Assembly: GCA_013331315.1 (NCBI GenBank)
Contig: DUGQ01000069.1
Location: forward strand, 1,382 to 7,500
From: Thermoplasmata archaeon
GTDB lineage: Archaea > Thermoplasmatota > Thermoplasmata > UBA10834
Reading direction: 5' to 3'
Length of the DNA: 6,119 nucleotides
The notes beneath the pieces were generated by a model. That model did not search any database. It was not told where the DNA came from and saw nothing but the letters and a program-made list of their open reading frames with translations. The position numbers and the translations under genes were made by a program. The first letter of the stretch is position 1. The number at the start of each line of letters is the position of its first letter. Below, in pieces: positions 1 through 5,389 of the stretch.

Positions 1-475
1 TGCGTCTGGCGACGTATACGACGTGCCTATACTTGATGGTCATGAAGACGGCCAGGGAGAACGTGACCACCGCGAGGGCCCGGACTACCAGCTTCACCAG
101 CAGCATCACCCCGTTGTCGGTCATCGCGATCGAAAGCGGCCCCAACGTCAGGCGAGCCAGCTCGGTCCCTGGCTCTGTGAAGACGAACATGATCACGAGC
201 GTGAGCACGAAGACGAGGGGCATGGAGTACCATCCCAAGAGGAGCCTGAGCGGAAGCCGCGCAGCGGCGTAGAACGCGAGGGCGAAGACGTATATGGCGA
301 GGAGGACGAAGAGGTCCATCACGACTGTGACGAGCGCGACGACGAAGAAGAGCATCGCAGCCTTGGTCCATGGGTTCAGCCTGTGGATGACGCTGTCCGT
401 CTTCTCGGCATAATGCGTAATCAACCGAACGTCCGGGACGTGTTTGGTATAGGATCTTCTGGAAATGACTGTCAC
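1..475 (-). CDS. cbiQ: CbiQ/EcfT-type transmembrane coupling subunit of Co/Ni ECF transporter, 3' end cut by window edge
   Basis: EcfT subunits are membrane proteins that link the substrate-binding subunit to the cytoplasmic ATPases of energy-coupling-factor importers. The first 158 residues are visible; the family is usually about 220-270 residues, so the missing part includes the cytoplasmic helices that dock the ATPase. Seen: the motif HRLNPWTK (residues 31-38), typical of the CbiQ/EcfT N-terminus just before the first membrane helix, then hydrophobic segments at about 39-73, 82-99 and 121-146. The start is GTG at 475, the first start codon after an in-frame TGA at 505-503. It overlaps the cbiM stop as GTGA and follows a GGAGGAGG purine run lying inside the end of cbiM, so translation is probably coupled. 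Direct linkage to cbiM supports the assignment; substrate (Co or Ni) is inferred from the partner. An ATPase gene (cbiO) is expected left of position 1. Confidence 0.85.
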   Translation of the reverse strand, partial: MTVISRRSYTKHVPDVRLITHYAEKTDSVIHRLNPWTKAAMLFFVVALVTVVMDLFVLLAIYVFALAFYAAARLPLRLLLGWYSMPLVFVLTLVIMFVFTEPGTELARLTLGPLSIAMTDNGVMLLVKLVVRALAVVTFSLAVFMTIKYRHVVYVARR

Positions 476-1185
476 CCTCCTCCGTCCTGCTCTGCGGTTC
501 CTTCAGGAGTCTCTTTTCCTGAGCTATCGCCCGCTCCTCGTTCCGTTTCCTCCAGAAGGTCGGGCTTGATCCTTCCTATGAAGGAGACCACGTAGCCCGT
601 GATGACGCCTTCCACGACTCCGACGCCGATGTTCACAGCCGCGATGACCCATAGGTTGTGCGCGGTCTCCTCCTCGTCGAGATGCGAGTCCTGGACGCCG
701 GCCACCGCGATGATGATGACGACGATGACCGCGCTCAGGGTCAGGGCGAGCGCCGCCGCGGAGAACCCGGATGAGAACCTCGACACCCTCGCCCGTGTCC
801 TCAGCGCCCTGTATGCGTAGTATCCGACCAGGACCTCAATCAGGTTGACGACGGTATTGACCCCTATCACTCCCCATCCGCCGTGTCCGACCGCCGCGCT
901 GAACAGGTTGATTATGAGCGTGGCAAGCGACCCGAGGGCAGGTCCTGCGAGGATGCCGATAAGCGGTGTCAGGTTGAGGTGTATCCCGCCGAAGACCGGG
1001 ATCGTGACGAGGAAGACCGCTATCCCGACCGCGGCACACATCGCGGCCACGGTCATCCGTCTCGTCGGGACGCGTTCTCTTCGCAATGACAGAAGGGCGA
1101 AGCCTATCAGGGCAGCAGCGACCGCCCACCAGAAGACCACCCAAATCGGAGAGAGCGCGCCATCCTCCAGATGTATGTGTGCCAT
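472..1185 (-). CDS. cbiM: CbiM/NikM-type substrate-binding membrane subunit of Co/Ni ECF transporter
   Basis: CbiM/NikM is the membrane S-component that captures Co(II) or Ni(II) for import, often feeding cobalamin or nickel-enzyme synthesis. The product has 237 residues with about six hydrophobic segments (roughly 12-34, 45-65, 71-97, 104-126, 143-163, 178-206). Family marks seen: an N-terminal HLEDG corresponding to the canonical H-I-P-D-G, the block GGIHLNLTPLIGILAGP (66-82, His69), HGGWGVIGVN (101-110) and the last-helix VEGVITGY (191-198). In characterised members the metal is held by the N-terminus, His2 and a His in the second block. Here the N-terminus reads MAHIHLEDG, with His at 3 and 5 instead of 2. 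The tail after residue 208 is acidic and low in complexity. No separate small CbiN gene follows; cbiQ starts inside the stop codon. Whether Co or Ni is the substrate cannot be decided from sequence alone. Confidence 0.88.
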   Translation of the reverse strand: MAHIHLEDGALSPIWVVFWWAVAAALIGFALLSLRRERVPTRRMTVAAMCAAVGIAVFLVTIPVFGGIHLNLTPLIGILAGPALGSLATLIINLFSAAVGHGGWGVIGVNTVVNLIEVLVGYYAYRALRTRARVSRFSSGFSAAALALTLSAVIVVIIIAVAGVQDSHLDEEETAHNLWVIAAVNIGVGVVEGVITGYVVSFIGRIKPDLLEETERGAGDSSGKETPEGTAEQDGGG

Positions 1186-1212
1186 CTATCCCGTCCAATC
1201 ACCGGGGACGGG

Positions 1213-1221
1213 TTTAATAAG
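1213..1221 (-). promoter_or_regulatory. Probable TATA box/BRE for cbiM
   Basis: On the minus strand CTTATTAAA is preceded by a BRE-like CGAAA. The box is centred about 32 nt before the cbiM ATG, so transcription would start around 1191, leaving a leader of only about 6 nt. No Shine-Dalgarno sequence is convincing before the ATG. This is inferred from base pattern and spacing only. Confidence 0.55.
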
Positions 1222-1234
1222 AATTTCGAGGGAC

Positions 1235-1242
1235 TTATTAAC
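1235..1242 (+). promoter_or_regulatory. Possible TATA box for the plus-strand DUF457-like gene
   Basis: TTATTAAC on the plus strand predicts a start of transcription near 1264, ahead of the TTG at 1288 and the more likely start region at 1374-1384. A second AT-rich candidate, CTTAATAA at 1265-1272, would place it near 1294. Which one is used is not clear. Confidence 0.35.
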
Positions 1243-1287
1243 CATGGGGCGACGGATAAACGTGCTTAATAATGCGCACTCCTGCCG

Positions 1288-1902
1288 TTGTCCGAACACC
1301 TGGCTATCGAAAGCAACACATACCCCACGCCCTCATCACGGTCAAGTCGGGATGGAAACGACGGAAGGGGTGGATGCACGCTTCTGACGACGCACCTCGC
1401 AATCGCCGTGCTCCTGTGCATGGTGTTGAGTCTCAACAGGCACGAGAGGTTCGTGGCACTACTGTTTGGTGTCTTCATCGATTTCGACCACCTGCTCGCC
1501 GTGCCGAGGTATCTCGCGGACAGCGGGATGTCCTCGATGATGACGTTCGGGTTCGAGGACCCTTCGGGTCTGCCGTGGAAGTCTCTCCTACACAGGCCCA
1601 TCGGCGCCTTCGTCGTCCTGCCCATCGCCATCGGCTGGAGATTCCTCGTGCCCGCAGCGTTCTGGGGCATTCACATTCTCTTAGACACATTCCAGCAGAA
1701 CTCAGCCTCCTACTCGCTCGCTCTCGAAGCGGTCATCTTCTCGGTGCTGGTCGTCGTCATCGTCTTCTTGGACTACAAGGGCGTGACTCGCACCAAGGGC
1801 GAGCAGACGATAAGGGAGTACTGCGAGGATGTGTGCAGGAGGCTGAGCTGGCTCGCGGGACGTGTCACGCGGACACCTTCGGATAGTATCTTGTCAAGGT
1901 GA
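1288..1902 (+). CDS. Putative membrane-bound metal-dependent hydrolase, YdjM/DUF457-like; start uncertain
   Basis: The coordinates give the longest frame with a usual start (TTG, 204 residues). The convincing protein begins near codon 33, with TTHLAIAV (34-41). Seen after that: about four hydrophobic segments (36-49, 56-70, 104-127, 143-161) and a spaced set of possible metal ligands: His36, Asp65, Asp67-His68 in FIDFDHLL, His102-Arg103, His129 and Asp133 in GIHILLD. This H...DxDH...HR...HxxxD order is what I know from YdjM/DUF457-like integral membrane proteins, predicted metal-dependent hydrolases; the substrate is unknown. The C-terminus (162-204) is charged and probably cytoplasmic. Codons 1-32 are polar, use codons unlike the rest, and have no Shine-Dalgarno. 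A purine run GGAAGGGGTGG (1363-1373) sits just before an ATG at 1374 that is one base out of frame, and before an in-frame CTG at 1384. The last 38 bp overlap the opposing BASS gene. Confidence 0.6.
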   Translation: MSEHLAIESNTYPTPSSRSSRDGNDGRGGCTLLTTHLAIAVLLCMVLSLNRHERFVALLFGVFIDFDHLLAVPRYLADSGMSSMMTFGFEDPSGLPWKSLLHRPIGAFVVLPIAIGWRFLVPAAFWGIHILLDTFQQNSASYSLALEAVIFSVLVVVIVFLDYKGVTRTKGEQTIREYCEDVCRRLSWLAGRVTRTPSDSILSR

Positions 1903-2755
1903 TTATCCACAGGATCTCGAACACTATGCATATCGTCGCGGGGATGGCGACGACCGGTTCGAACAGCGCTATGGCAAGGGTCGCCGTGAGGCCGAGGTTC
2001 TTGTAGCCGGAGAACAGGACCCAGTGTATCCGGTCGTGCTTCGGCATGCCCGACCTCTTCAGCAGCAGCTCGGAGAAGAACCCAGTCCCAAAGGTTCTGA
2101 TGATACACGCCGCGGAGACGGTCAACACCATGATCGCGTCGTCGAGGAACGCCTCCCTGTTCGAACCGGCGACGGCGAATATCAGCACGAAGAAGGAGAT
2201 GTTGGTGATCGCTGTCCTCTTCCTCTTCTCGATCCCGATTCTCATGACCCCGCGGGAGAGTATCATAGGGGCGACTATCAGGACCAGGAGGGAGGTTATC
2301 AGGCTCGTGACCGAGACGGCCGACCCGATCAACGCCAGGGAGATCAACGGCATGAGCGCGAGCGCCACCAGGTAGTTGACCGAGGTCGAGAACAGGGCCT
2401 TCGGTATCGCGCCGCCCAGGATGGCTGTGAACGGGACGATCGAGATGGCCGATGGCGCGGCAGCCATCAGCACCCACCCCCACCACAGCTTCTCAGAGAA
2501 CATGCTGCCCACGATGAGGATCACTACGGTAAGGAAGCCATAGTTCAGGGCCAGAGTCACCGCGGCGTCTCTGGGCATCGCGCGATCCCTCGTCTCCGCA
2601 AGCCTGACGTTCGACAGGGATATGGTCATTAAGAGCGCGAGAGCGCCCATGGAGATCTCCTTGGTGAACTCAGGGAAGCCTCCTACGAGTATCCCGAGCA
2701 CGAGACCTAGCAACATCATCACGCTGTGACTCTGGAGTGCGTCTGCCGGCCTCAT
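1865..2755 (-). CDS. Bile acid:Na+ symporter (BASS) superfamily transporter
   Basis: The product has 296 residues and about ten hydrophobic segments (near 12-28, 35-48, 65-84, 91-113, 122-144, 148-165, 184-197, 206-225, 245-266, 268-288), the size and topology of BASS/SBF-type secondary transporters of the cytoplasmic membrane. Two broken-helix motifs typical of the fold are visible: APSAISIVPFTAILGG (100-115) in the fourth segment and SGYKNLGLTATLA (249-261) in the ninth. These regions line the substrate and sodium sites in known structures. The substrate cannot be named: family members carry bile acids, pyruvate, pantothenate and other organic anions. The start at ATG 2755 fits a TATA-like box about 28 nt upstream; Met13 or Met14 would remove a short polar N-terminus. 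It is transcribed away from the DedA gene and overlaps the DUF457-like gene end to end. Confidence 0.8.
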   Translation of the reverse strand: MRPADALQSHSVMMLLGLVLGILVGGFPEFTKEISMGALALLMTISLSNVRLAETRDRAMPRDAAVTLALNYGFLTVVILIVGSMFSEKLWWGWVLMAAAPSAISIVPFTAILGGAIPKALFSTSVNYLVALALMPLISLALIGSAVSVTSLITSLLVLIVAPMILSRGVMRIGIEKRKRTAITNISFFVLIFAVAGSNREAFLDDAIMVLTVSAACIIRTFGTGFFSELLLKRSGMPKHDRIHWVLFSGYKNLGLTATLAIALFEPVVAIPATICIVFEILWIITLTRYYPKVSA

Positions 2756-2779
2756 CGTGCGGCGAACGCCTAGCTTCGT

Positions 2780-2787
2780 ACAAATAC
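2780..2787 (-). promoter_or_regulatory. Possible TATA box for the BASS-family gene
   Basis: On the minus strand TATTTGTA follows a BRE-like CGAAG. Its centre lies about 28 nt before the ATG at 2755, implying a leaderless or nearly leaderless mRNA. There is no Shine-Dalgarno sequence. Confidence 0.4.
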
Positions 2788-2811
2788 CTTCGGCGCGTCC
2801 GGGCCCGATGG

Positions 2812-2819
2812 TTTTTTAG
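2812..2819 (+). promoter_or_regulatory. Probable TATA box for the DedA-family gene
   Basis: TTTTTTAG is the only strongly AT-rich stretch before the gene. Its centre is about 27 nt upstream of the ATG at 2843, and the intervening bases are C-rich without a Shine-Dalgarno, so a leaderless transcript is likely. Confidence 0.5.
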
Positions 2820-2842
2820 ACCCCCCGTTCCTACCCGGGCTC

Positions 2843-3517
2843 ATGGGCCTGATCGAGTGGGGCACCAATCTCATCCTGGACTGGATCGAGACGTTCGGCT
2901 ACTTCGGTGTGGTCATCCTGATGGCCATCGAGAGCGCGTGCATACCGGTCCCCAGCGAGATAGTCATGCCCTTCGCCGGCTATCTCGTGTGGTCCGCGGA
3001 GAACAGCGCTGACTACTCCGGAACTCCCATGACTCTCATAGGGATAGGCGTGGCCGGAGCCGTGGGCTGCACGATAGGCTCGATCATCGCGTACTATGTC
3101 GGCAAGCACGCCGGCAGGCCTCTGATCATCAAGTACGGCAAGTACTTGCTCATCCGAGAGAAACATCTTCTGATGGCCGAGAGGTGGTTCGACAGATACG
3201 GCGAGGCCGCGACTTTCATAAGTCGTCTGCTTCCGATAGTCCGGACGTTCATATCCCTGCCCGCGGGAATCGCGAAGATGCATTTCAAGAAGTTCGTTTT
3301 CTACAGTTTCGTCGGCTCGCTCCCTTGGTGTTTCGTGCTGGGATACGTGGGCTACGCCCTGGGCCCAAGCTGGGAGGATATCATGGATGTGTTCCACAAG
3401 CTGGACGTAGTCGTCGTCGCGGTGCTGGCACTACTCCTAGTCTGGTACCTGTACAAGTTGAGGAATTCCAGCAAAGAGACGGACCCTGACCATGGACCGG
3501 CCATCGATCAGCCGTAG
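2843..3517 (+). CDS. DedA/VTT-domain (SNARE-associated) family membrane protein
   Basis: DedA-family proteins are polytopic membrane proteins; bacterial members are linked to proton-dependent transport and to flipping of lipid carriers and phospholipids. The product has 224 residues. Seen: an N-terminal amphipathic start, hydrophobic segments at about 18-50, 64-88 and 155-174, and a final membrane helix at 188-206 followed by a charged tail. The VTT block has Glu30, then IPVPSE (34-39), YYVGKHAG (84-91), FISRLLPIVRTFISLPAG (125-142) and GSLPWCFVLGYVGYALG (158-174). Glu30, Glu39, Arg128 and Arg134 appear to correspond to the E39, D51, R130 and R136 reported as essential in E. coli YqjA/YghB; this alignment is by eye. 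The start ATG at 2843 fits a TATA box 27 nt upstream. The stop overlaps the end of ABCE1 on the other strand by 10 bp. The substrate is unknown. Confidence 0.88.
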   Translation: MGLIEWGTNLILDWIETFGYFGVVILMAIESACIPVPSEIVMPFAGYLVWSAENSADYSGTPMTLIGIGVAGAVGCTIGSIIAYYVGKHAGRPLIIKYGKYLLIREKHLLMAERWFDRYGEAATFISRLLPIVRTFISLPAGIAKMHFKKFVFYSFVGSLPWCFVLGYVGYALGPSWEDIMDVFHKLDVVVVAVLALLLVWYLYKLRNSSKETDPDHGPAIDQP

Positions 3518-5274
3518 TAGTACTCACCCTTCGACTTCTGCTCGCGGTCCAGTCTCGAGTCCCTCTTGTTTATCCTCGGGCGGTGGGTCTCGTGGTCCCG
3601 TCTGAAGGTGATGTCCACATCCCTCAGGAACTGGTTCATGCCGTCCCTCATCTCCATCGGCCCATGCCCCTCACCACGCTTCGACGCTTCTCCGGAGAAC
3701 ACCATCAACGAGTCCGATATGAGGTCGATCATGTACACGTCGTGGTCGACGATGACTGCCGACTTGCCGGACTTCTCGATGACCCTGCGTATGGTCTTCG
3801 ACGCGGTCATCCTCTGTGACGAGTCTAGGTACGCTGAGGGCTCATCGATGAGGTACATGTCTGCCTGTCTGCCGAGGCAGACTGCGATCGCCACCCTCTG
3901 CAGCTCCCCCCCGGACAGGCTCTTCACCTCGTTGTCCATCAGGTGCTTGAGGCTCAGGGGGTGCGAGACCTCCGACTGGAAGAACCCCGCGTCGACATCC
4001 TTGCCCACGGTGGCGTACAACAGCTCCCTGACGGTGCCGTCGAATTCGGGCTTTATGTACTGCGGCTTGTAGCTGACACTGACTTCTCCATTGACTTTTC
4101 CGGACGTGGGCGCGATCTCGCCGGCGAGCACCTTGACGAAGGTCGTCTTCCCAGTCGCGTTGGGGCCGACCGCGCCTATGACCTCGCCCTTCTTTATCGT
4201 GCCACCGGAGACCTTGAGACTGAAGTTCTTGAACCTCTTCCTGAGGTCGGTGAACTCGATCAGAGGCTCGGACTGCCAGTCGCTTCGGGGAGGGCGCTTC
4301 TCGAAGCGTATCTCAGTGTCGCGGAACCTTATGTTCTCCTCGCGCATGTACCCGTCGAGGTAGACGTTTATCGAGGTTCTCACGGGCCGAGGCTGAGAGA
4401 TTATCCCGTACGCTCCCTCGGAACCGTACATGATGTGCACCAGATCTGCCAGGAAGTCCATGACCGCGAGGTCGTGCTCTATCACGATGACCTGCTTCCT
4501 GGTGCTCAGCTCCTGTATCACCTTCGCGACCTCGAGTCTCTGGAAGATGTCCAGGTACGACGATGGTTCGTCCAAGAAGTACACGTCCGCCTCCTTGAGC
4601 AGGGTGGCGGCCAGAGCGACCCTCTGGAGCTCACCTCCGGACAGCTTGCCGAGGTCCCTCGACAGCACGCCGGATATCGAGAGCCTGTCCGCGACCTCGT
4701 CGAGCCTCTTGCCCCCGTCCACCTTCTCGAGCAGTTCCTTGACCCCACCCTTGTGAACGGCGGGGAGCTTGTCGACATACTGGGGTTTCATCGCCGTCGT
4801 TATGTTGCCTTCGGAGAGCGGCTCGAGGTAGTCACGCAGCTCGGTGCCCGCGTATTTCTCGAGTGCCTTGTCCCAGGAGGGGGTCGCCTCGTAGTCGCCA
4901 AGGTTCGGCACGACCTGCCCCGACAGAATTGACATGGCCGTGGTCTTGCCGATACCGTTCGGTCCGAGCAATCCTATGACCTGTCCTTTCCGAGGCACGG
5001 GCAGCCTGTACAGCCTGAACGAGTTCTTGCCGAACTGATGGACGATCTCCCCCTCGAGCTCCTGCGGGAGGCCGATGATCTTGATCGCTTCGAAAGGGCA
5101 CTTGTGGACGCATATCCCGCATCCGACGCACAGCTCCTCCGATATCGCCGGCTTCCCGGCGTCACCCATGACTATCGTCTCGGTGCCCGTTCTGACCGGC
5201 GGACAGTAGTGCATGCACTCAGCGCTGCAGCGCTTCGGCTGGCATCTGTCCCTGAGGAGTACCGCGATCCTCAT
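3508..5274 (-). CDS. abce1: ABCE1/Rli1 ribosome-recycling ATPase with two Fe-S clusters
   Basis: ABCE1 is a cytoplasmic twin-ATPase that splits ribosomes after termination, working with release factor aRF1 or Pelota and linking to reinitiation. Residue numbers count from the TTG at 5277, one codon upstream. The N-terminal Fe-S domain has Cys12, 17, 21, 25 and Cys50, 53, 56, 60. NBD1 has Walker A GPNGIGKTT (105-113), signature LSGGELQRV (212-220), Walker B with DEPSSYLD (236-243) and switch His268. NBD2 has GPNATGKTT (371-379), LSGGELQRV (454-462), DEPSAYLD (478-485) and His512. The conserved tail ends in GEYYYG. The length, 588 residues from ATG, is normal for the family, and no key residue is missing. 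I chose ATG 5274 over the adjacent TTG 5277 because the TATA-like box at 5299-5306 predicts a start of transcription at about 5277, giving a nearly leaderless mRNA. It is divergent from metG, another translation gene. Confidence 0.97.
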   Translation of the reverse strand: MRIAVLLRDRCQPKRCSAECMHYCPPVRTGTETIVMGDAGKPAISEELCVGCGICVHKCPFEAIKIIGLPQELEGEIVHQFGKNSFRLYRLPVPRKGQVIGLLGPNGIGKTTAMSILSGQVVPNLGDYEATPSWDKALEKYAGTELRDYLEPLSEGNITTAMKPQYVDKLPAVHKGGVKELLEKVDGGKRLDEVADRLSISGVLSRDLGKLSGGELQRVALAATLLKEADVYFLDEPSSYLDIFQRLEVAKVIQELSTRKQVIVIEHDLAVMDFLADLVHIMYGSEGAYGIISQPRPVRTSINVYLDGYMREENIRFRDTEIRFEKRPPRSDWQSEPLIEFTDLRKRFKNFSLKVSGGTIKKGEVIGAVGPNATGKTTFVKVLAGEIAPTSGKVNGEVSVSYKPQYIKPEFDGTVRELLYATVGKDVDAGFFQSEVSHPLSLKHLMDNEVKSLSGGELQRVAIAVCLGRQADMYLIDEPSAYLDSSQRMTASKTIRRVIEKSGKSAVIVDHDVYMIDLISDSLMVFSGEASKRGEGHGPMEMRDGMNQFLRDVDITFRRDHETHRPRINKRDSRLDREQKSKGEYYYG

Positions 5275-5275
5275 C

Positions 5276-5295
5276 AAGGTGGGTTAAGGTGGGCT
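5276..5295. repeat. Tandem 10-bp repeat just before the ABCE1 start
   Basis: AAGGTGGGTT (5276-5285) is followed directly by AAGGTGGGCT (5286-5295), with one mismatch. It fills the space between the ABCE1 TATA box and its start codon. A 10-bp period places the copies on the same face of the helix, as expected of a protein-binding site, but no binding protein is known from this window. Confidence 0.6.
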
Positions 5296-5298
5296 CCG

Positions 5299-5306
5299 TT
5301 TAAAAA
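5299..5306 (-). promoter_or_regulatory. Probable TATA box for ABCE1
   Basis: TTTTTAAA on the minus strand has its centre about 28 nt before the ATG at 5274, which places the start of transcription within a few bases of the start codon. No Shine-Dalgarno is present, so a leaderless or near-leaderless mRNA is inferred. Confidence 0.6.
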
Positions 5307-5317
5307 CGTATCACGCC

Positions 5318-5332
5318 GGTGGGTAGCCCACC
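5318..5332. repeat. Perfect inverted repeat GGTGGG-TAG-CCCACC
   Basis: Two 6-bp arms are separated by 3 bp, between the ABCE1 and metG TATA boxes. The arm sequence GGTGGG is the same hexamer that appears twice in the tandem repeat at 5276-5295. The position suits an operator acting on both divergent promoters; a 3-nt loop makes an RNA hairpin possible too, but it lies upstream of both predicted transcript starts. Confidence 0.6.
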
Positions 5333-5350
5333 CAGCCCTGCTGGAGGAGG

Positions 5351-5357
5351 TTTTAAG
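5351..5357 (+). promoter_or_regulatory. Probable TATA box for metG
   Basis: TTTTAAG follows a purine-rich GGAGGAGG that could serve as a BRE. Its centre is about 36 nt before the metG ATG, predicting a short leader of about 10 nt. GAGGG at 5374-5378 is a weak and distant Shine-Dalgarno candidate, probably lying upstream of the transcript start. Confidence 0.5.
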
Positions 5358-5389
5358 TGCGGTCCTTGCGATTGAGGGCGCCGCTGAAC

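Larger units (their letters stand above)
1211..1243. repeat. Imperfect inverted repeat in the divergent promoter region
   Basis: GGTTTAATAAG (1211-1221) is mirrored by CTTATTAACC (1234-1243) across a 12-nt spacer, with one base missing in the right arm. Each arm holds a TATA-like box facing outward in transcription terms: the left arm for cbiM on the minus strand, the right arm for a plus-strand transcript. It could be an operator, or simply two similar TATA boxes back to back. Confidence 0.6.

Noticed and set aside
27..371. Minus-strand open frame of 114 codons inside cbiQ
   Set aside because: It is in another frame of the same strand, is rich in Arg, Ala and His, and has no family resemblance. 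The CbiQ frame carries the HRLNPWTK motif and membrane helices.
23..595. Plus-strand open frame of 190 codons over cbiQ and the end of cbiM
   Set aside because: Its product is a low-complexity run of Asp, Glu, His and Arg, typical of the reverse reading of hydrophobic membrane-protein codons. The minus strand encodes clear CbiQ and CbiM.
1186..1287. Cobalamin riboswitch upstream of cbiM
   Set aside because: The predicted leader of cbiM is only a few bases and the region is far too short for the conserved riboswitch core, none of which is visible.
1862..2632. Plus-strand open frame of 256 codons opposite the BASS gene
   Set aside because: It is rich in Arg, Asp, Gln and His without domains, the expected antisense shadow of a transporter gene.
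3943..4932. Long plus-strand open frame of 329 codons opposite ABCE1
   Set aside because: It lies wholly antisense to a strongly conserved gene, has no recognisable domain, and reflects the GC-rich third positions of ABCE1 seen from the other strand.
5318..5332. Inverted repeat as a rho-independent-style terminator
   Set aside because: It lies between two divergent promoters, no gene ends there, and no T-run follows either arm.
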